Assembly (NCBI GenBank): GCA_012518975.1 | Contig: JAAYRC010000017.1 | Span: 1-37,735 of the forward strand | DNA: 37,735 nucleotides | Source of the DNA: Clostridiales bacterium | GTDB lineage: Bacteria > Bacillota > Clostridia > Lachnospirales > Lachnospiraceae | Reading direction: 5' to 3' | Shown: positions 27,195 through 36,176 of the stretch, in pieces | Layout of the letters: each line of letters starts with the position of its first letter | Numbering within the stretch: the stretch's first letter is position 1 | Notes under the pieces: model-generated | Seen by the model: only the letters and a program-made list of their open reading frames with translations | Told to the model about the DNA's origin: nothing | Database searches by the model: none | Position numbers and translations under genes: made by a program

Positions 27195-29429
27195 TTATTT
27201 AAAATCCTCAGGATAATTTGGAAATACATGGCGGTAGTAATCATTTTTTATAACACTTTTGGATACAGTGAATTTATTCTTTATTATAGAATTAATATTT
27301 GTTATATAATCATCTGAAACCTCATCATCTGTCAGATTTATAACCTCACCTGTGTTCGAGTTAAACATGACCTTATCTGTAATAAAGCTCCGGTTATTAA
27401 GTATAACCAAGGGATAAGAATCAGATAAAATATCCTTTCCCATCAAAAGTCTAGAATCATATTTAAGACCGAATAGATTACTTAATGTTGGAAGAATATC
27501 TAGACTTGAGGCTGGCTTATCTATAATAATATTCTCTTCCATTTCAGGATTCCATAAGATAAAATGGTTACGATATATTTCAAAGTAGGGGTCCACTTCA
27601 TGACCCACAAGTTCATCTATTTTTTCTTTTTCCCATCCGTAGGGATAATGGTCAGCACTAATAGCAATAACAGTCTTATCTATTATCCCTGCCTCAGTTA
27701 ATCTCCTAATGAGTTCCTCCATGGCACGGTCAAACTCAATCTGGCAAGCTATATAGGCCCTTGCATCAGATGAATAAGGAAGTTCTTTTACCAAGTCTTT
27801 ATTTTTAAAGGACATACTGTTACCAACAAAGCTGTAATTCATATGGCCACTTACTGTAAGATAATATATATGGAACTGGTCTTCATTAATAAATTCATCA
27901 ACCGTATTCTGCATCATTTCTAAGTCTGAACCAGGCCATACATCTGAATCAAGCACCAGACCATTTCCTTTTGCCTTAAACCTATAACCTAGGTTTGGAT
28001 GAGTTTCATGTCTCTCATAATAAGTATGGGAATGGTTATGATATGCCTTACTTTCAATCCCTAAAAGATTAAACTGATTTCCCAAGGCAAAGGGCATCAG
28101 ATTGTTTCTTGAATGATACATACTCCTTGAACCCACTGGTATCATACCAGTCATAGCTACATATTCTCCATCACTGGTACTTGTCTGCCAAAGAGCAGTA
28201 TAGAAATTATTAAATACAAAGCCTTCTTTGGTCATTTTATATAGGGTAGGAGTCAGTTCCTCATGTACTGCATATGGAGAAAACCCCTCTGCTGTTATCA
28301 TGATAAGATTATAACCCTCAAACATCCCTGTATATTCATTCTTATTTGTTGGGACAATTGTAGCGAAATAATTATGAAGTGATCTTATTTGGTCATTTTC
28401 TTCATTCTCTGCAAGCACTTCAAAATCTATATCCATTATATTAGGCGAAGTATCTATTGGTATTTGAGTAGGAAGGGCAGGTACTGTTGGCTGTAACTCT
28501 TCCTTTACTTGTTCTTGCCCTTCTGTTAAGGGTCCAGCAGTCGGTCTTGGGGGTATGGTTGGACTATGAATTATCTCATCTGTATTAAATACATCTTCAT
28601 TTGAAACATGCTGGGTTTCAATTATAATTAAATCATCATCTTTTAAGATACCTGTTAAATCAAACCTAGTAAGGGTAATGACTCCTAGCTGCTTTGCACT
28701 TAGGTCAGGAACCTTGCTATGATGATAAAGTTCATAAGGACTATAGTCTTGTTTGCCGTAAATTGGTAACAAAAGTAATGCAATTATATGTAGGCCCACA
28801 GCTCCTATAAGTAGAAAACCTTGGTCCTTAAGTTTTCTCTTCTCGCATGAAAAGACTTTTTTGATTAAAAAACATAAGATAAGCAATGGAAGAAATGACA
28901 AGATAATTGAAGGTATATTTGTACGAATAGCATTATAAACTTCCCTTCCAAACTCCGATACTGCATCATCTGCCATTCCGAAAGAACTTAATGACAAATA
29001 TACCTTAAAGATACTATAATAGACTATTTGTAAACCAAATATAAAGCATGTGACTATTGTTAATAGCCACATGATAAGTGTATTAATGTATTTACTAAAA
29101 AAACCTGTTAATATTGCAAATATTATGCCTACAGGCATAGCAAAAAAAATAGGATATATTATTTTTCCATCTATGGATTTATATATAAACAAATGAGCTA
29201 CTAATTCCAAATAGATCAATGTTCCAACAAAAAATAAGCAAGGAAATAATAAGGTGCTAATATTATTTTTCTTATGGGAAGTACTATCATCATTTGTGGA
29301 TTCATTGATCTTATTTGTCTCTTTATCAATTTCTTCTGTTTGTATATTATCCGCTTCTGTTTGTATATTATTCGCTTCTGGTTGCAAATTATCCGTTTCT
29401 GTTTGCAATTTATCCGCTTGTGTTTTCAT
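27195..29429 (-). CDS. LTA synthase family protein (sulfatase-fold phosphoglycerol transferase)
   Basis: A membrane enzyme expected to polymerise glycerol-phosphate from phosphatidylglycerol outside the membrane, releasing diacylglycerol. Five hydrophobic segments lie at about residues 59-82, 89-110, 117-139, 171-192 and 204-223, as in LtaS. The extracellular sulfatase-like domain starts near 360 and contains QTSTSDGEYVAMTG with the likely Thr nucleophile, and VIAISADHYPYGW with metal ligands. Between them is a Pro/Glu-rich linker. Unusually, a cytoplasmic N-terminus of about 55 residues starts with four 7-residue repeats. ATG at 29429 has only a distant AAGG site and lies 12 bases after the S66 peptidase stop, which suggests translational coupling. 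Confidence 0.88.
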   Translation of the reverse strand: MKTQADKLQTETDNLQPEANNIQTEADNIQTEEIDKETNKINESTNDDSTSHKKNNISTLLFPCLFFVGTLIYLELVAHLFIYKSIDGKIIYPIFFAMPVGIIFAILTGFFSKYINTLIMWLLTIVTCFIFGLQIVYYSIFKVYLSLSSFGMADDAVSEFGREVYNAIRTNIPSIILSFLPLLILCFLIKKVFSCEKRKLKDQGFLLIGAVGLHIIALLLLPIYGKQDYSPYELYHHSKVPDLSAKQLGVITLTRFDLTGILKDDDLIIIETQHVSNEDVFNTDEIIHSPTIPPRPTAGPLTEGQEQVKEELQPTVPALPTQIPIDTSPNIMDIDFEVLAENEENDQIRSLHNYFATIVPTNKNEYTGMFEGYNLIMITAEGFSPYAVHEELTPTLYKMTKEGFVFNNFYTALWQTSTSDGEYVAMTGMIPVGSRSMYHSRNNLMPFALGNQFNLLGIESKAYHNHSHTYYERHETHPNLGYRFKAKGNGLVLDSDVWPGSDLEMMQNTVDEFINEDQFHIYYLTVSGHMNYSFVGNSMSFKNKDLVKELPYSSDARAYIACQIEFDRAMEELIRRLTEAGIIDKTVIAISADHYPYGWEKEKIDELVGHEVDPYFEIYRNHFILWNPEMEENIIIDKPASSLDILPTLSNLFGLKYDSRLLMGKDILSDSYPLVILNNRSFITDKVMFNSNTGEVINLTDDEVSDDYITNINSIIKNKFTVSKSVIKNDYYRHVFPNYPEDFK
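29334..29417 (-). repeat. Four tandem 21-bp repeats encoding heptads in the LTA synthase N-terminus
   Basis: Four adjacent 21-base units encode ADKLQTE, TDNLQPE, ANNIQTE and ADNIQTE (residues 5-32), with a partial fifth unit at 29418-29426. Units differ by a few bases. The period of seven with Leu/Ile in a fixed place fits a short coiled coil. Confidence 0.9.
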
Positions 29430-29440
29430 ATGCTTTAATC

Positions 29441-30469
29441 TTACCTTCTTTCAAAAGTTATAGTTCCCTTTCCATTATAACTCTTTATTGTCCAAATAGC
29501 ACCATTTATCATAGTAAATTGCGGTGGCTTATGTCCTATATCTGCATCCATGATAATGGGAATATCCAGCTCATCTAGTACCGAACATATAGCCTCTTCA
29601 TAGGAAATATCGTAAGCCATATCGTACATAGCAGGTCTACCAAATACAAAACCAACTGCATTTTTAAACCAACCAGCCTCCTTAAGCTGCCAGAGTCCCC
29701 TAACCATAGCCGCACTACCTAGATCATAGCTTTCTAGAAACCATAAGACCCCATCATCAGCGTATTTTTCCACAAAATCAACAGTTTTATCAAACCTTGT
29801 ACCAACTATATTTAGGAGACAATCTAAGCACCCTCCTAGAGCGCGACCCCTTAATTGAATTTCATCATCTTTTTTTGATTTAGTGGGGTGAATGTTTTTC
29901 CATTCAACCTCCTTTTCTAGAACAAACCCCTCAAGACCTGTTATCCTTTTATAATATCCATCTTGATGAAGGTCAAAACTTTTCTGCACTATATCATTAC
30001 CCTCAAGAATTAATATATTATCCGATAGGGATTTGTGCCAATGCTCCATTCCAAAACTACTAAAATTATAAGAGTATATTGTGGCGATATCAAGGTTGGT
30101 GGTTATAGTAAAAGTCAAACCTGTGGTATCAGAGAACCCCTGTATCCACTTTGGATTATCCTTAAGGGATTTATAATCCAGATAGGGTAGCATTTCAACT
30201 AAAAAGTCTCCACCACTAGCTGCAAATATAACTCTCACCTTAGGATCCTCAATAAGCTTCATAAATTCCTTTGCTCTAATATTCTTCATGGAGCTTCGCC
30301 CCTTGTAGCATGTCCTTACATTAGGCGTCGTAATAAGGCTGTAGCCAAGGTCTTCAAAATGCTTAATAGCATTATCAAGACGCCTGTAATCCACTTCATT
30401 ATCAAAGCCTGAGGACGTCCCCGTCACACCAAGGCTAAAGCTTTTTTCTAAATTAGCAGGATATATCAT
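29441..30469 (-). CDS. S66 family (LD-carboxypeptidase / MccF-like) peptidase
   Basis: A serine peptidase of the LdcA/MccF family; members trim murein tetrapeptides or inactivate acyl-adenylate antibiotics. The nucleophile region is FAASGGDFLVEMLPYLD, followed by GFSDTTGLTF. The Glu and His of the triad are likely in WFLESYD and DIGHKPPQFT. The 342 residues match the family. It lacks a signal peptide and so is cytoplasmic. ATG at 30469 follows GGAGG. The LTA synthase gene follows after 12 bases. The longer N-terminal half resembles MccF more than LdcA, but the choice between roles cannot be made from sequence alone. Confidence 0.87.
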   Translation of the reverse strand: MIYPANLEKSFSLGVTGTSSGFDNEVDYRRLDNAIKHFEDLGYSLITTPNVRTCYKGRSSMKNIRAKEFMKLIEDPKVRVIFAASGGDFLVEMLPYLDYKSLKDNPKWIQGFSDTTGLTFTITTNLDIATIYSYNFSSFGMEHWHKSLSDNILILEGNDIVQKSFDLHQDGYYKRITGLEGFVLEKEVEWKNIHPTKSKKDDEIQLRGRALGGCLDCLLNIVGTRFDKTVDFVEKYADDGVLWFLESYDLGSAAMVRGLWQLKEAGWFKNAVGFVFGRPAMYDMAYDISYEEAICSVLDELDIPIIMDADIGHKPPQFTMINGAIWTIKSYNGKGTITFERR

Positions 30470-30593
30470 TTTATTGCCTCCATGTTTGTCTCGTATTTAT
30501 CAATTATTAATCATAATGCATAAAAAATTTATTCACTTTATAGTAATCTGCAGTTTTTTTATTGTATGATTACATCAATTGCCCTTATTAAGC

Positions 30594-30622
30594 TTGTCAT
30601 TTGTCCTAAAGTAAAATATAAT
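30594..30622 (+). promoter_or_regulatory. Promoter of the PilZ gene
   Basis: TTGTCA is followed after 17 bases by a perfect TATAAT, 41 bases before the start codon. This is a sigma-A type promoter, not a flagellar one. Confidence 0.7.
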
Positions 30623-30662
30623 AAATATATTATCATATGTAACTAGTTTTGGGGGTGTAAAT

Positions 30663-31313
30663 ATGCTTATTGACAATATTCCTTCTGCTGCAAATATAGA
30701 ACTTGACGTAAAGTGCAATGGTCATACAATGGTCTTTAATAGTAATATAGAATTTATAATTGATAATTCAATATTAATTTCTGCTATAAAAGTAGACGAT
30801 CAAACAGTTGGATTTACTGATGATTGCACTATTAATTTTATCGTCAAGCTAGATGATGGTAAGGTATATATTTGGTATGATGTCACTGTTAAACTTGTTA
30901 GGTATAACGGCCTTATCTATAATAAAATCGATCTGCAAGGCGAGGGCAAAGCCTATAACCGTAGACAAGCATACAGGACCTATATAGGAGAAGAAATGCC
31001 AATATACATCAACTCGGCATCAGGCCCTGTTCAACTAAAGGTATTAATTAAGGATATTAGTGAAACTGGCATAAGCATTATTACTAAAGAGGATCTTGAT
31101 CTTAAACGTACTTTTAGAATAAAAATTAAAGATGACCATTTTCTCATAAATACTTCTGCCAGAATTATACGTAAGGAATTTATTACCAATCTTGATTCTT
31201 TTTTATATGGCTGTAAATTTATCGAGAAAAATAATACTTTAGGTAAATACATAGCTAAAAAACAAGCTGAAGAACTACGAAGAAGAAGTGAATTTTTTTC
31301 AAATCCCAACTAA
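30663..31313 (+). CDS. PilZ domain protein (YcgR-like flagellar brake type)
   Basis: A cyclic-di-GMP receptor candidate of 216 residues. The N-terminal half (about 1-95) is beta-rich, as in YcgR. The PilZ domain has the binding motifs YNRRQAYRTY (RxxxR) near residue 98 and DISETGISI (D-x-S-x-x-G) near 130. In YcgR-type proteins the bound dinucleotide slows the flagellar motor; that role here is family inference. GGGGGTG lies before ATG 30663. It converges with the LCP gene, 22 bases away, without an obvious terminator between them. Confidence 0.85.
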   Translation: MLIDNIPSAANIELDVKCNGHTMVFNSNIEFIIDNSILISAIKVDDQTVGFTDDCTINFIVKLDDGKVYIWYDVTVKLVRYNGLIYNKIDLQGEGKAYNRRQAYRTYIGEEMPIYINSASGPVQLKVLIKDISETGISIITKEDLDLKRTFRIKIKDDHFLINTSARIIRKEFITNLDSFLYGCKFIEKNNTLGKYIAKKQAEELRRRSEFFSNPN

Positions 31314-31335
31314 TCTCTTTCCAAACAAGATAAAT

Positions 31336-32592
31336 TTAATTATTTTGTCTGTATTTTTCAAGATTAACTTTTGACTCTTCTTCTGAATCTAAATAAATAA
31401 AACGATATAGCTCCATAATATTTTCATCCCAGTCATATACTATTGGATATTTAACTCCATTATGTATTTTGGGTGCCTCGTAAGCACCGTTTACTGGAAT
31501 CCTAATCGTATCCATATCTGTTATTTTATTTTCAACTATATCCTCAATTGCTTTTTCAATTTGAGCTTGCGTAACATTGGTTTTAACATAACCTAGTATA
31601 TACTCAGATATACGTATTAAATCAAACATGTTCTTTGACTTATATTTATTAAAAAGTGATTTTAAAACCCTACGTTGTCTTAAGGTCCTACCATAGTCAT
31701 CATTGGCGCCACCAATTGTCTCTACTAGTCTTATACGGCAATATCCAAGTGCTTGATTACCGTTTAGAACATTCATTCCTGGTTTTACATTTCGGTTTTC
31801 ACGTTCTGATATATAGTTAGTAGTATTTAGATATCTAGCCTCCTTATCTCCAAGCTCAATTGAAATTCCTCCAAGATAATCTACAATTTTCTCAAAAGAT
31901 CCATAGTTAATATAGGCGTATCCATCTATTTTAATTCTAAATTTATCCTCAATTACATCCACAAGAGCCTTTGCTCCACCCATAGAAAAAAAGGCATTTA
32001 ACTTTTTAGGCTTACAGTCTTCAAATTCAATATAGGAATCCCTTAATATGGATGCTAGCTTAATGCTGCAATCCCTTGTATTTATTGAAGCAATCATAAT
32101 GGAGTCAGCATTCTCACTTTCCAAGCCAAGTACAAGATAATTGCTAACATAATCTTCTTGTCTTGGTTCCACAGCTGGCTTGAGTATGACCTCTTCCTTT
32201 ATAATATCCATATTACTATTATCTATATCTTCTTTTTGGTCATTTTGACTTATAGATGTATCCTCATCTATGCATCCAATTACTGAGCTTATCTCGATAT
32301 CTTCTTCCTTATCAATACTCTGATATATAAAGCTTCCGGCTATTTTATAAATTACCCTACGTCCGCTTTTAGTAAATAATAACCAAGCAAAAACAAGAAG
32401 CAGAACTAGAAGGATAACCCCAGCAATAGCAAAACCCTTCTTAAGTCTGCTTTTATTTAAACCTGTCTTACCCTTTTCATCTATATCCGCTTCACTATCT
32501 AATTCACTATCTGACTCACTATTACTTACTTCTGTGGTTTCTCCAGCATTTAATTGGTCCTCATTTTCTGACTCATATTCCTGTTTATCCAT
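31336..32592 (-). CDS. LytR-CpsA-Psr (LCP) family cell-wall glycopolymer ligase
   Basis: A membrane protein that attaches teichoic acids or other glycopolymers to peptidoglycan. An acidic cytoplasmic N-terminus (about residues 1-45, SESDSELDSEAD) precedes one transmembrane helix at 53-72 (GFAIAGVILLVLLLVFAWLLF). The extracellular LCP domain shows YLVLGLES, SILRDSYIEF with the conserved Arg-Asp, KLNAFFSMGG and the pyrophosphate-binding RTLRQRRVL. The 418 residues match the family. ATG at 32592 follows AAGGAG at slightly long spacing. It has its own promoter. Confidence 0.93.
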   Translation of the reverse strand: MDKQEYESENEDQLNAGETTEVSNSESDSELDSEADIDEKGKTGLNKSRLKKGFAIAGVILLVLLLVFAWLLFTKSGRRVIYKIAGSFIYQSIDKEEDIEISSVIGCIDEDTSISQNDQKEDIDNSNMDIIKEEVILKPAVEPRQEDYVSNYLVLGLESENADSIMIASINTRDCSIKLASILRDSYIEFEDCKPKKLNAFFSMGGAKALVDVIEDKFRIKIDGYAYINYGSFEKIVDYLGGISIELGDKEARYLNTTNYISERENRNVKPGMNVLNGNQALGYCRIRLVETIGGANDDYGRTLRQRRVLKSLFNKYKSKNMFDLIRISEYILGYVKTNVTQAQIEKAIEDIVENKITDMDTIRIPVNGAYEAPKIHNGVKYPIVYDWDENIMELYRFIYLDSEEESKVNLEKYRQNN

Positions 32593-32643
32593 TAGTTTGA
32601 TGCTCCTTACTTAGGCAATTGATAAAATCAGCTTACTAATCAT

Positions 32644-32672
32644 ATTATATGACTTTATTATACTTATTTCAA
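32644..32672 (-). promoter_or_regulatory. Promoter of the LCP gene
   Basis: On the minus strand TTGAAA is followed after 17 bases by a perfect TATAAT, about 50 bases before the start codon. Confidence 0.65.
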
Positions 32673-32730
32673 CCCTGGCCCCGTCAAAGCTTCATATCAA
32701 TTATTTATCTAAATTCAAATCAAATCATAG

Positions 32731-33633
32731 CTAATCAACTAAAATATTTATAGCATTATGGATATTCTTTATAGTAACCTTACTCGCACCCGGTTCATAC
32801 TCTCCATCTATGGACCATGGAATCATATCATCCATGTAAAAGGTTACCTCTTCTGCCTTAAAAAAGTCAATAAGCTTATCATCATACTCTTTCTTTCTAA
32901 TCGATTTAAGTATTCTACTTAACTCAATTGGTGACTTTGGATTTCTTACCAATATTATTTCAAACAAGCCGTCATTTAAATCAACATTATTTATATCTAA
33001 CTTAATAAGTCCCCCTATGGACAAAGAGTTACTAACAGCACCAAATATATATTCACCCTGATAGGTCTTTCCATCAGCTTCTACCCGAATATGATAAGGT
33101 CTTATATTTGGAATATCCTTTACCCCATCCAATACATAGGCTAGGTGTCCTATCAAGTTTTTATTTAATTGTGGAGTAGAGTAAGAACTTCCTGTAAACG
33201 CTCCGAAAGAAGCAATATAACTAAAATATCTATTTTCTCCAAACAAACCTATATCTACCGGCCTAGGCCAACCATTAATAATAGTCTTTGCTGCAGTTTC
33301 CATACGGTCAGACAAATTTAAGCTATTCGCAAAGTCATTAGTTGTCCCTGACGGTATATATCCCAATATTATATCTTTGTCAAGACACATAACACCAGAT
33401 ATAACTTCATTAAGAGTCCCATCTCCTCCACTACAAACAACAATATCATATTCCTCACCATATGTTAAAACCAATTCTGTTGCATGTCCCCTAGAAGCAG
33501 TCTTTCTCATAGTAATATGATATCCATTGCTTTGTAATACTTCTATAGCCTGCCCTAGATTATTCTTGGAATTATATCTACCAGAAATGGGATTTACAAT
33601 AAGTAATACTTTTTTATTTATCAATTTAGTCAT
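32731..33633 (-). CDS. Diacylglycerol kinase family lipid kinase (YegS/DgkB type)
   Basis: A soluble lipid kinase family protein that, as in DgkB, may phosphorylate diacylglycerol to phosphatidic acid. Motifs are LLIVNPISG near residue 10, VVCSGGDGTLNEVISG near 60 (ATP/Mg loop), and GYIPSGTTNDFANSL near 92. The protein has 300 residues from ATG 33633; the alternative ATG at 33639 is only 3 bases from its GGGGG site. With an LTA synthase-like gene nearby, recycling of diacylglycerol is a reasonable inference. It has its own promoter divergent from hsp20. Confidence 0.92.
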   Translation of the reverse strand: MTKLINKKVLLIVNPISGRYNSKNNLGQAIEVLQSNGYHITMRKTASRGHATELVLTYGEEYDIVVCSGGDGTLNEVISGVMCLDKDIILGYIPSGTTNDFANSLNLSDRMETAAKTIINGWPRPVDIGLFGENRYFSYIASFGAFTGSSYSTPQLNKNLIGHLAYVLDGVKDIPNIRPYHIRVEADGKTYQGEYIFGAVSNSLSIGGLIKLDINNVDLNDGLFEIILVRNPKSPIELSRILKSIRKKEYDDKLIDFFKAEEVTFYMDDMIPWSIDGEYEPGASKVTIKNIHNAINILVD

Positions 33634-33707
33634 GAACATTAACCCCCTTGTTCTTTAACTATATCCTATACAGATGTAAAATTCTAATTCTTATACCTAT
33701 TATCTCA

Positions 33708-33736
33708 TTTATACTGGTTTTTAATAGTCTTTGCAA
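33708..33736 (-). promoter_or_regulatory. Promoter of the lipid kinase gene
   Basis: On the minus strand TTGCAA is followed after 17 bases by TATAAA, about 70 bases before the start codon. Confidence 0.5.
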
Positions 33737-33809
33737 GTATAAACATAAAAATTAACCAAAGCTTAAGAAATATATTTATGAATTTTTTGTGAAATCATAT
33801 TTTATCATC

Positions 33810-33838
33810 TTGACAGGTATTATTGTATATGTTATAGT
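33810..33838 (+). promoter_or_regulatory. Promoter of hsp20
   Basis: A perfect TTGACA is followed after 17 bases by TATAGT. Transcription would begin near 33845, inside the long track ORF, which excludes its upstream start. No CIRCE (HrcA) inverted repeat is visible nearby. Confidence 0.7.
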
Positions 33839-33917
33839 TCATATAGAACACATATATGATATAGAATTGACGCAACTTATTAATCTTAATACTTTATTAA
33901 TAGAAGGAGGAATAATT

Positions 33918-34358
33918 ATGTTGTTACCAAGTATTTTTAAAAATAATTTTGTAGAGGATTTTTTCGAAGGGTTTGATAACATGTTCAGATTACCAATAAT
34001 AGGTCAAATTCCAGTATCCAGTGCCATGAATACCAACATAAAGGACTTGGGAAATGGCTATCAACTAGAAATTGAGCTTCCTGGCTATGATAAAAAAGAC
34101 ATTACTGCTAGCCTAAATAAAGGCTATCTAACCATATCAGCTACTAAGGAAGAATATAAAAATTTAAGCGATAAAAAGGATAATTACATCCGAAGAGAAC
34201 ACTATAGTGGAAGCTGTAAGAGAAGTTTCTATGTAGGTGATACACTTAAAGAAGAAGATGTTAAGGCAACATTCAATAATGGTATACTTAGTCTTGTGTT
34301 CCCTAAAGAAAAAAAAGTAGCAAAGCTTGATGATAAAAAACAAATAACAATTGAATAG
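33918..34358 (+). CDS. Hsp20 / alpha-crystallin small heat shock protein
   Basis: An ATP-independent chaperone that holds unfolding proteins. The alpha-crystallin domain covers about residues 36-140: LEIELPGYDKKDITASL, YLTISATKEE, YIRREHYSGS and the end signature NNGILSLVFPKE. A C-terminal I-x-I motif (ITIE) is present, as needed for oligomers. The size is 146 residues. The track ORF begins at 33789 with a hydrophobic stretch, but that portion lies at or before the promoter. ATG at 33918 has GGAGG 7 bases upstream. It is a single-gene unit with a terminator at 34373-34404. Confidence 0.95.
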   Translation: MLLPSIFKNNFVEDFFEGFDNMFRLPIIGQIPVSSAMNTNIKDLGNGYQLEIELPGYDKKDITASLNKGYLTISATKEEYKNLSDKKDNYIRREHYSGSCKRSFYVGDTLKEEDVKATFNNGILSLVFPKEKKVAKLDDKKQITIE

Positions 34359-34372
34359 TCTAGAAAGAATCT

Positions 34373-34404
34373 AAAAAGAGGCATTGCATTAGCAAGGCCT
34401 CTTT
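34373..34404. terminator. Bidirectional terminator between hsp20 and the solute-binding protein gene
   Basis: AAAGAGGC and GCCTCTTT form a stem with an inner TTGC/GCAA. T-rich sequence follows on both strands, better on the minus strand (CTCTTTTTAG). It separates two convergent genes. Confidence 0.8.
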
Positions 34405-34424
34405 CATTATAAACATACAAATCA

Positions 34425-36086
34425 TTAATTTGATTCTTTATACTCTGCATATTTTGCAGCACGCTCATCTATAATTTCTTGAGCACCAGAATCAAGCCAT
34501 TCTTCAATACCTCTATCCCATACACTATCGAATTTATCAGGGCTTGCTGTTACAGCTCCAGACATAAGCTCATTTCCCTTATCTGTAAGCACCTGAGTAT
34601 AAGGACCAGCAGCACTTAATGTCACAGGAACAATAACTGCAGGACGTCCGTTACGCATAGCGTCTTCATAAGCTTTAATAATCAGGTCTGAATCAACTGA
34701 ATATGAAGCAGAAAGAGCCTTAGCGTTCTTTTCAGGATCACCAACATCAAGACCATTAATTATGATAGTATAGTCTAGGTTCTGACCAGAGTTCATAATC
34801 TTCTCATTCTCTGCTGGAATAAGCTGAGGAACTCCATCAACCATCACATGAGTATCACCCTCATCACCGATCTGCAAGTAATAACGATTCTCGAATTTAG
34901 ACAGCCAGTTGATGTAACGAAGAGCACCCTCAACATTTTTACTGTTTGCAGGAACAAAATAACTTAGACCTGCCGCATCATACAAACCTTTACTAGTCTT
35001 GCCAGCGCTATTTACGAAAGGATCAATTGATACAATTTCTGCATCAGGAACATTTTCCTTTAGGTCACGTAAAAGACCTGGTGTATCTCTATATGGCTGG
35101 TCCCAGTTATGGATAAAGGAACCCACAACACCACTCTTAATTAAGTTATCACTATCAGTATCATCTTTATAGAGTGCAAACTGATTATCAATTAGGCCTT
35201 CATTATACATCTTATTTAAGAAACGAACGCCCTCTTTATATCCAGGTAATAGATATTGACGGTCAATAACCGTATTAATCCAACGGTCCTCATCAGAAAG
35301 GTTAGGGTCCACGAAGGATTCAAGAAGTGTTGATGCACGCCAGCGAACATCGCTTGTCATTGTGAAAGGAACAACATTGTTAGCACCAACTCCACCTGGA
35401 TCCTGCTCCTTGAAAGCTACTAATGCATCATAGTATTCCTGTGTTGTTGTTGGCAATGGTAAGCCAAGCTTATCAAGCCAGTCCTTACGTATAAAAGTAG
35501 AAACCTGAGCAACATTCATACGACGTGCTGGTAGTGAATGAACTTCACCAGTTTCAGTATCCATATTTCTAACAATCATGTCACGACCTGGTAGTGCAAG
35601 GTCAGGTCCAAGGAATTCCTTAAGGTCTGGTAGTAAAGTGTCAATGTATGGAGATAGATCAGTTAGACCACCCAAATCACGGTAATTTGCTATCAGATCA
35701 CCACTATATGTCATACATACATCTGGTGCTGTTCCAGCAGCCATTAGGTTATTAAGCTGTTCTGTCTCCTCCCAACGTGATACTGCCACGAAGGTAACTC
35801 CTAGATTCAGTTCCTCTAAAACCTTTTTCTTAATCCAATCAGTATAATAGTTGTTTGTAGGGTCGGTTTTTCCACCGTCAGTACCACGATCGAATATTTC
35901 TACTGTGATTTCACTATACTCAGGCTTTCCATCCACATTAGTGTCACCAGTTTTTCCACCGTTATTATCTGTGGTATTTGTTGGATCTGGATCCTTAGTC
36001 GCGTCTGGATCTTTACTGCCACAACCCCCCAAAACGCTGACAATCATCACACCAACAAGTAGGATTGACAACAATTTCTTTTTCAT
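34425..36086 (-). CDS. ABC transporter solute-binding lipoprotein (LipO-like, carbohydrate)
   Basis: An extracellular lipoprotein that binds sugar, probably oligosaccharide, for the two permeases encoded just upstream. The signal peptide and lipobox are clear (LLSILLVGVMIVSVLGGC, Cys near residue 23), followed by an Asp/Thr/Pro-rich linker (KDPDATKDPDPTN). The body is a large family 1 type of 553 residues. ATG at 36086 follows GGAGG at 7 bases; the track start at 36152 lacks a site. It is the last gene of the importer. By analogy with LplB/YtcP/LipO systems the ligand may be a plant polysaccharide fragment, which cannot be confirmed here. Confidence 0.93.
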   Translation of the reverse strand: MKKKLLSILLVGVMIVSVLGGCGSKDPDATKDPDPTNTTDNNGGKTGDTNVDGKPEYSEITVEIFDRGTDGGKTDPTNNYYTDWIKKKVLEELNLGVTFVAVSRWEETEQLNNLMAAGTAPDVCMTYSGDLIANYRDLGGLTDLSPYIDTLLPDLKEFLGPDLALPGRDMIVRNMDTETGEVHSLPARRMNVAQVSTFIRKDWLDKLGLPLPTTTQEYYDALVAFKEQDPGGVGANNVVPFTMTSDVRWRASTLLESFVDPNLSDEDRWINTVIDRQYLLPGYKEGVRFLNKMYNEGLIDNQFALYKDDTDSDNLIKSGVVGSFIHNWDQPYRDTPGLLRDLKENVPDAEIVSIDPFVNSAGKTSKGLYDAAGLSYFVPANSKNVEGALRYINWLSKFENRYYLQIGDEGDTHVMVDGVPQLIPAENEKIMNSGQNLDYTIIINGLDVGDPEKNAKALSASYSVDSDLIIKAYEDAMRNGRPAVIVPVTLSAAGPYTQVLTDKGNELMSGAVTASPDKFDSVWDRGIEEWLDSGAQEIIDERAAKYAEYKESN

Positions 36087-36176
36087 ATTACATCCTCCTA
36101 ACATATTTTTATAAATAACAACGAATTTATTAGTATCGTTGATATCTAACAAGATAAGTACATATTTTTCTTTGAA

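Noticed and set aside
33789-33917. N-terminal hydrophobic extension of the Hsp20 ORF, at first sight a membrane anchor
   Set aside because: It spans the TTGACA-17-TATAGT promoter and lacks a binding site; the ATG at 33918 has an ideal one.
33640-33917. CIRCE element for heat-shock control of hsp20
   Set aside because: No TTAGCACTC-N9-GAGTGCTAA-like inverted repeat is present in the upstream region.
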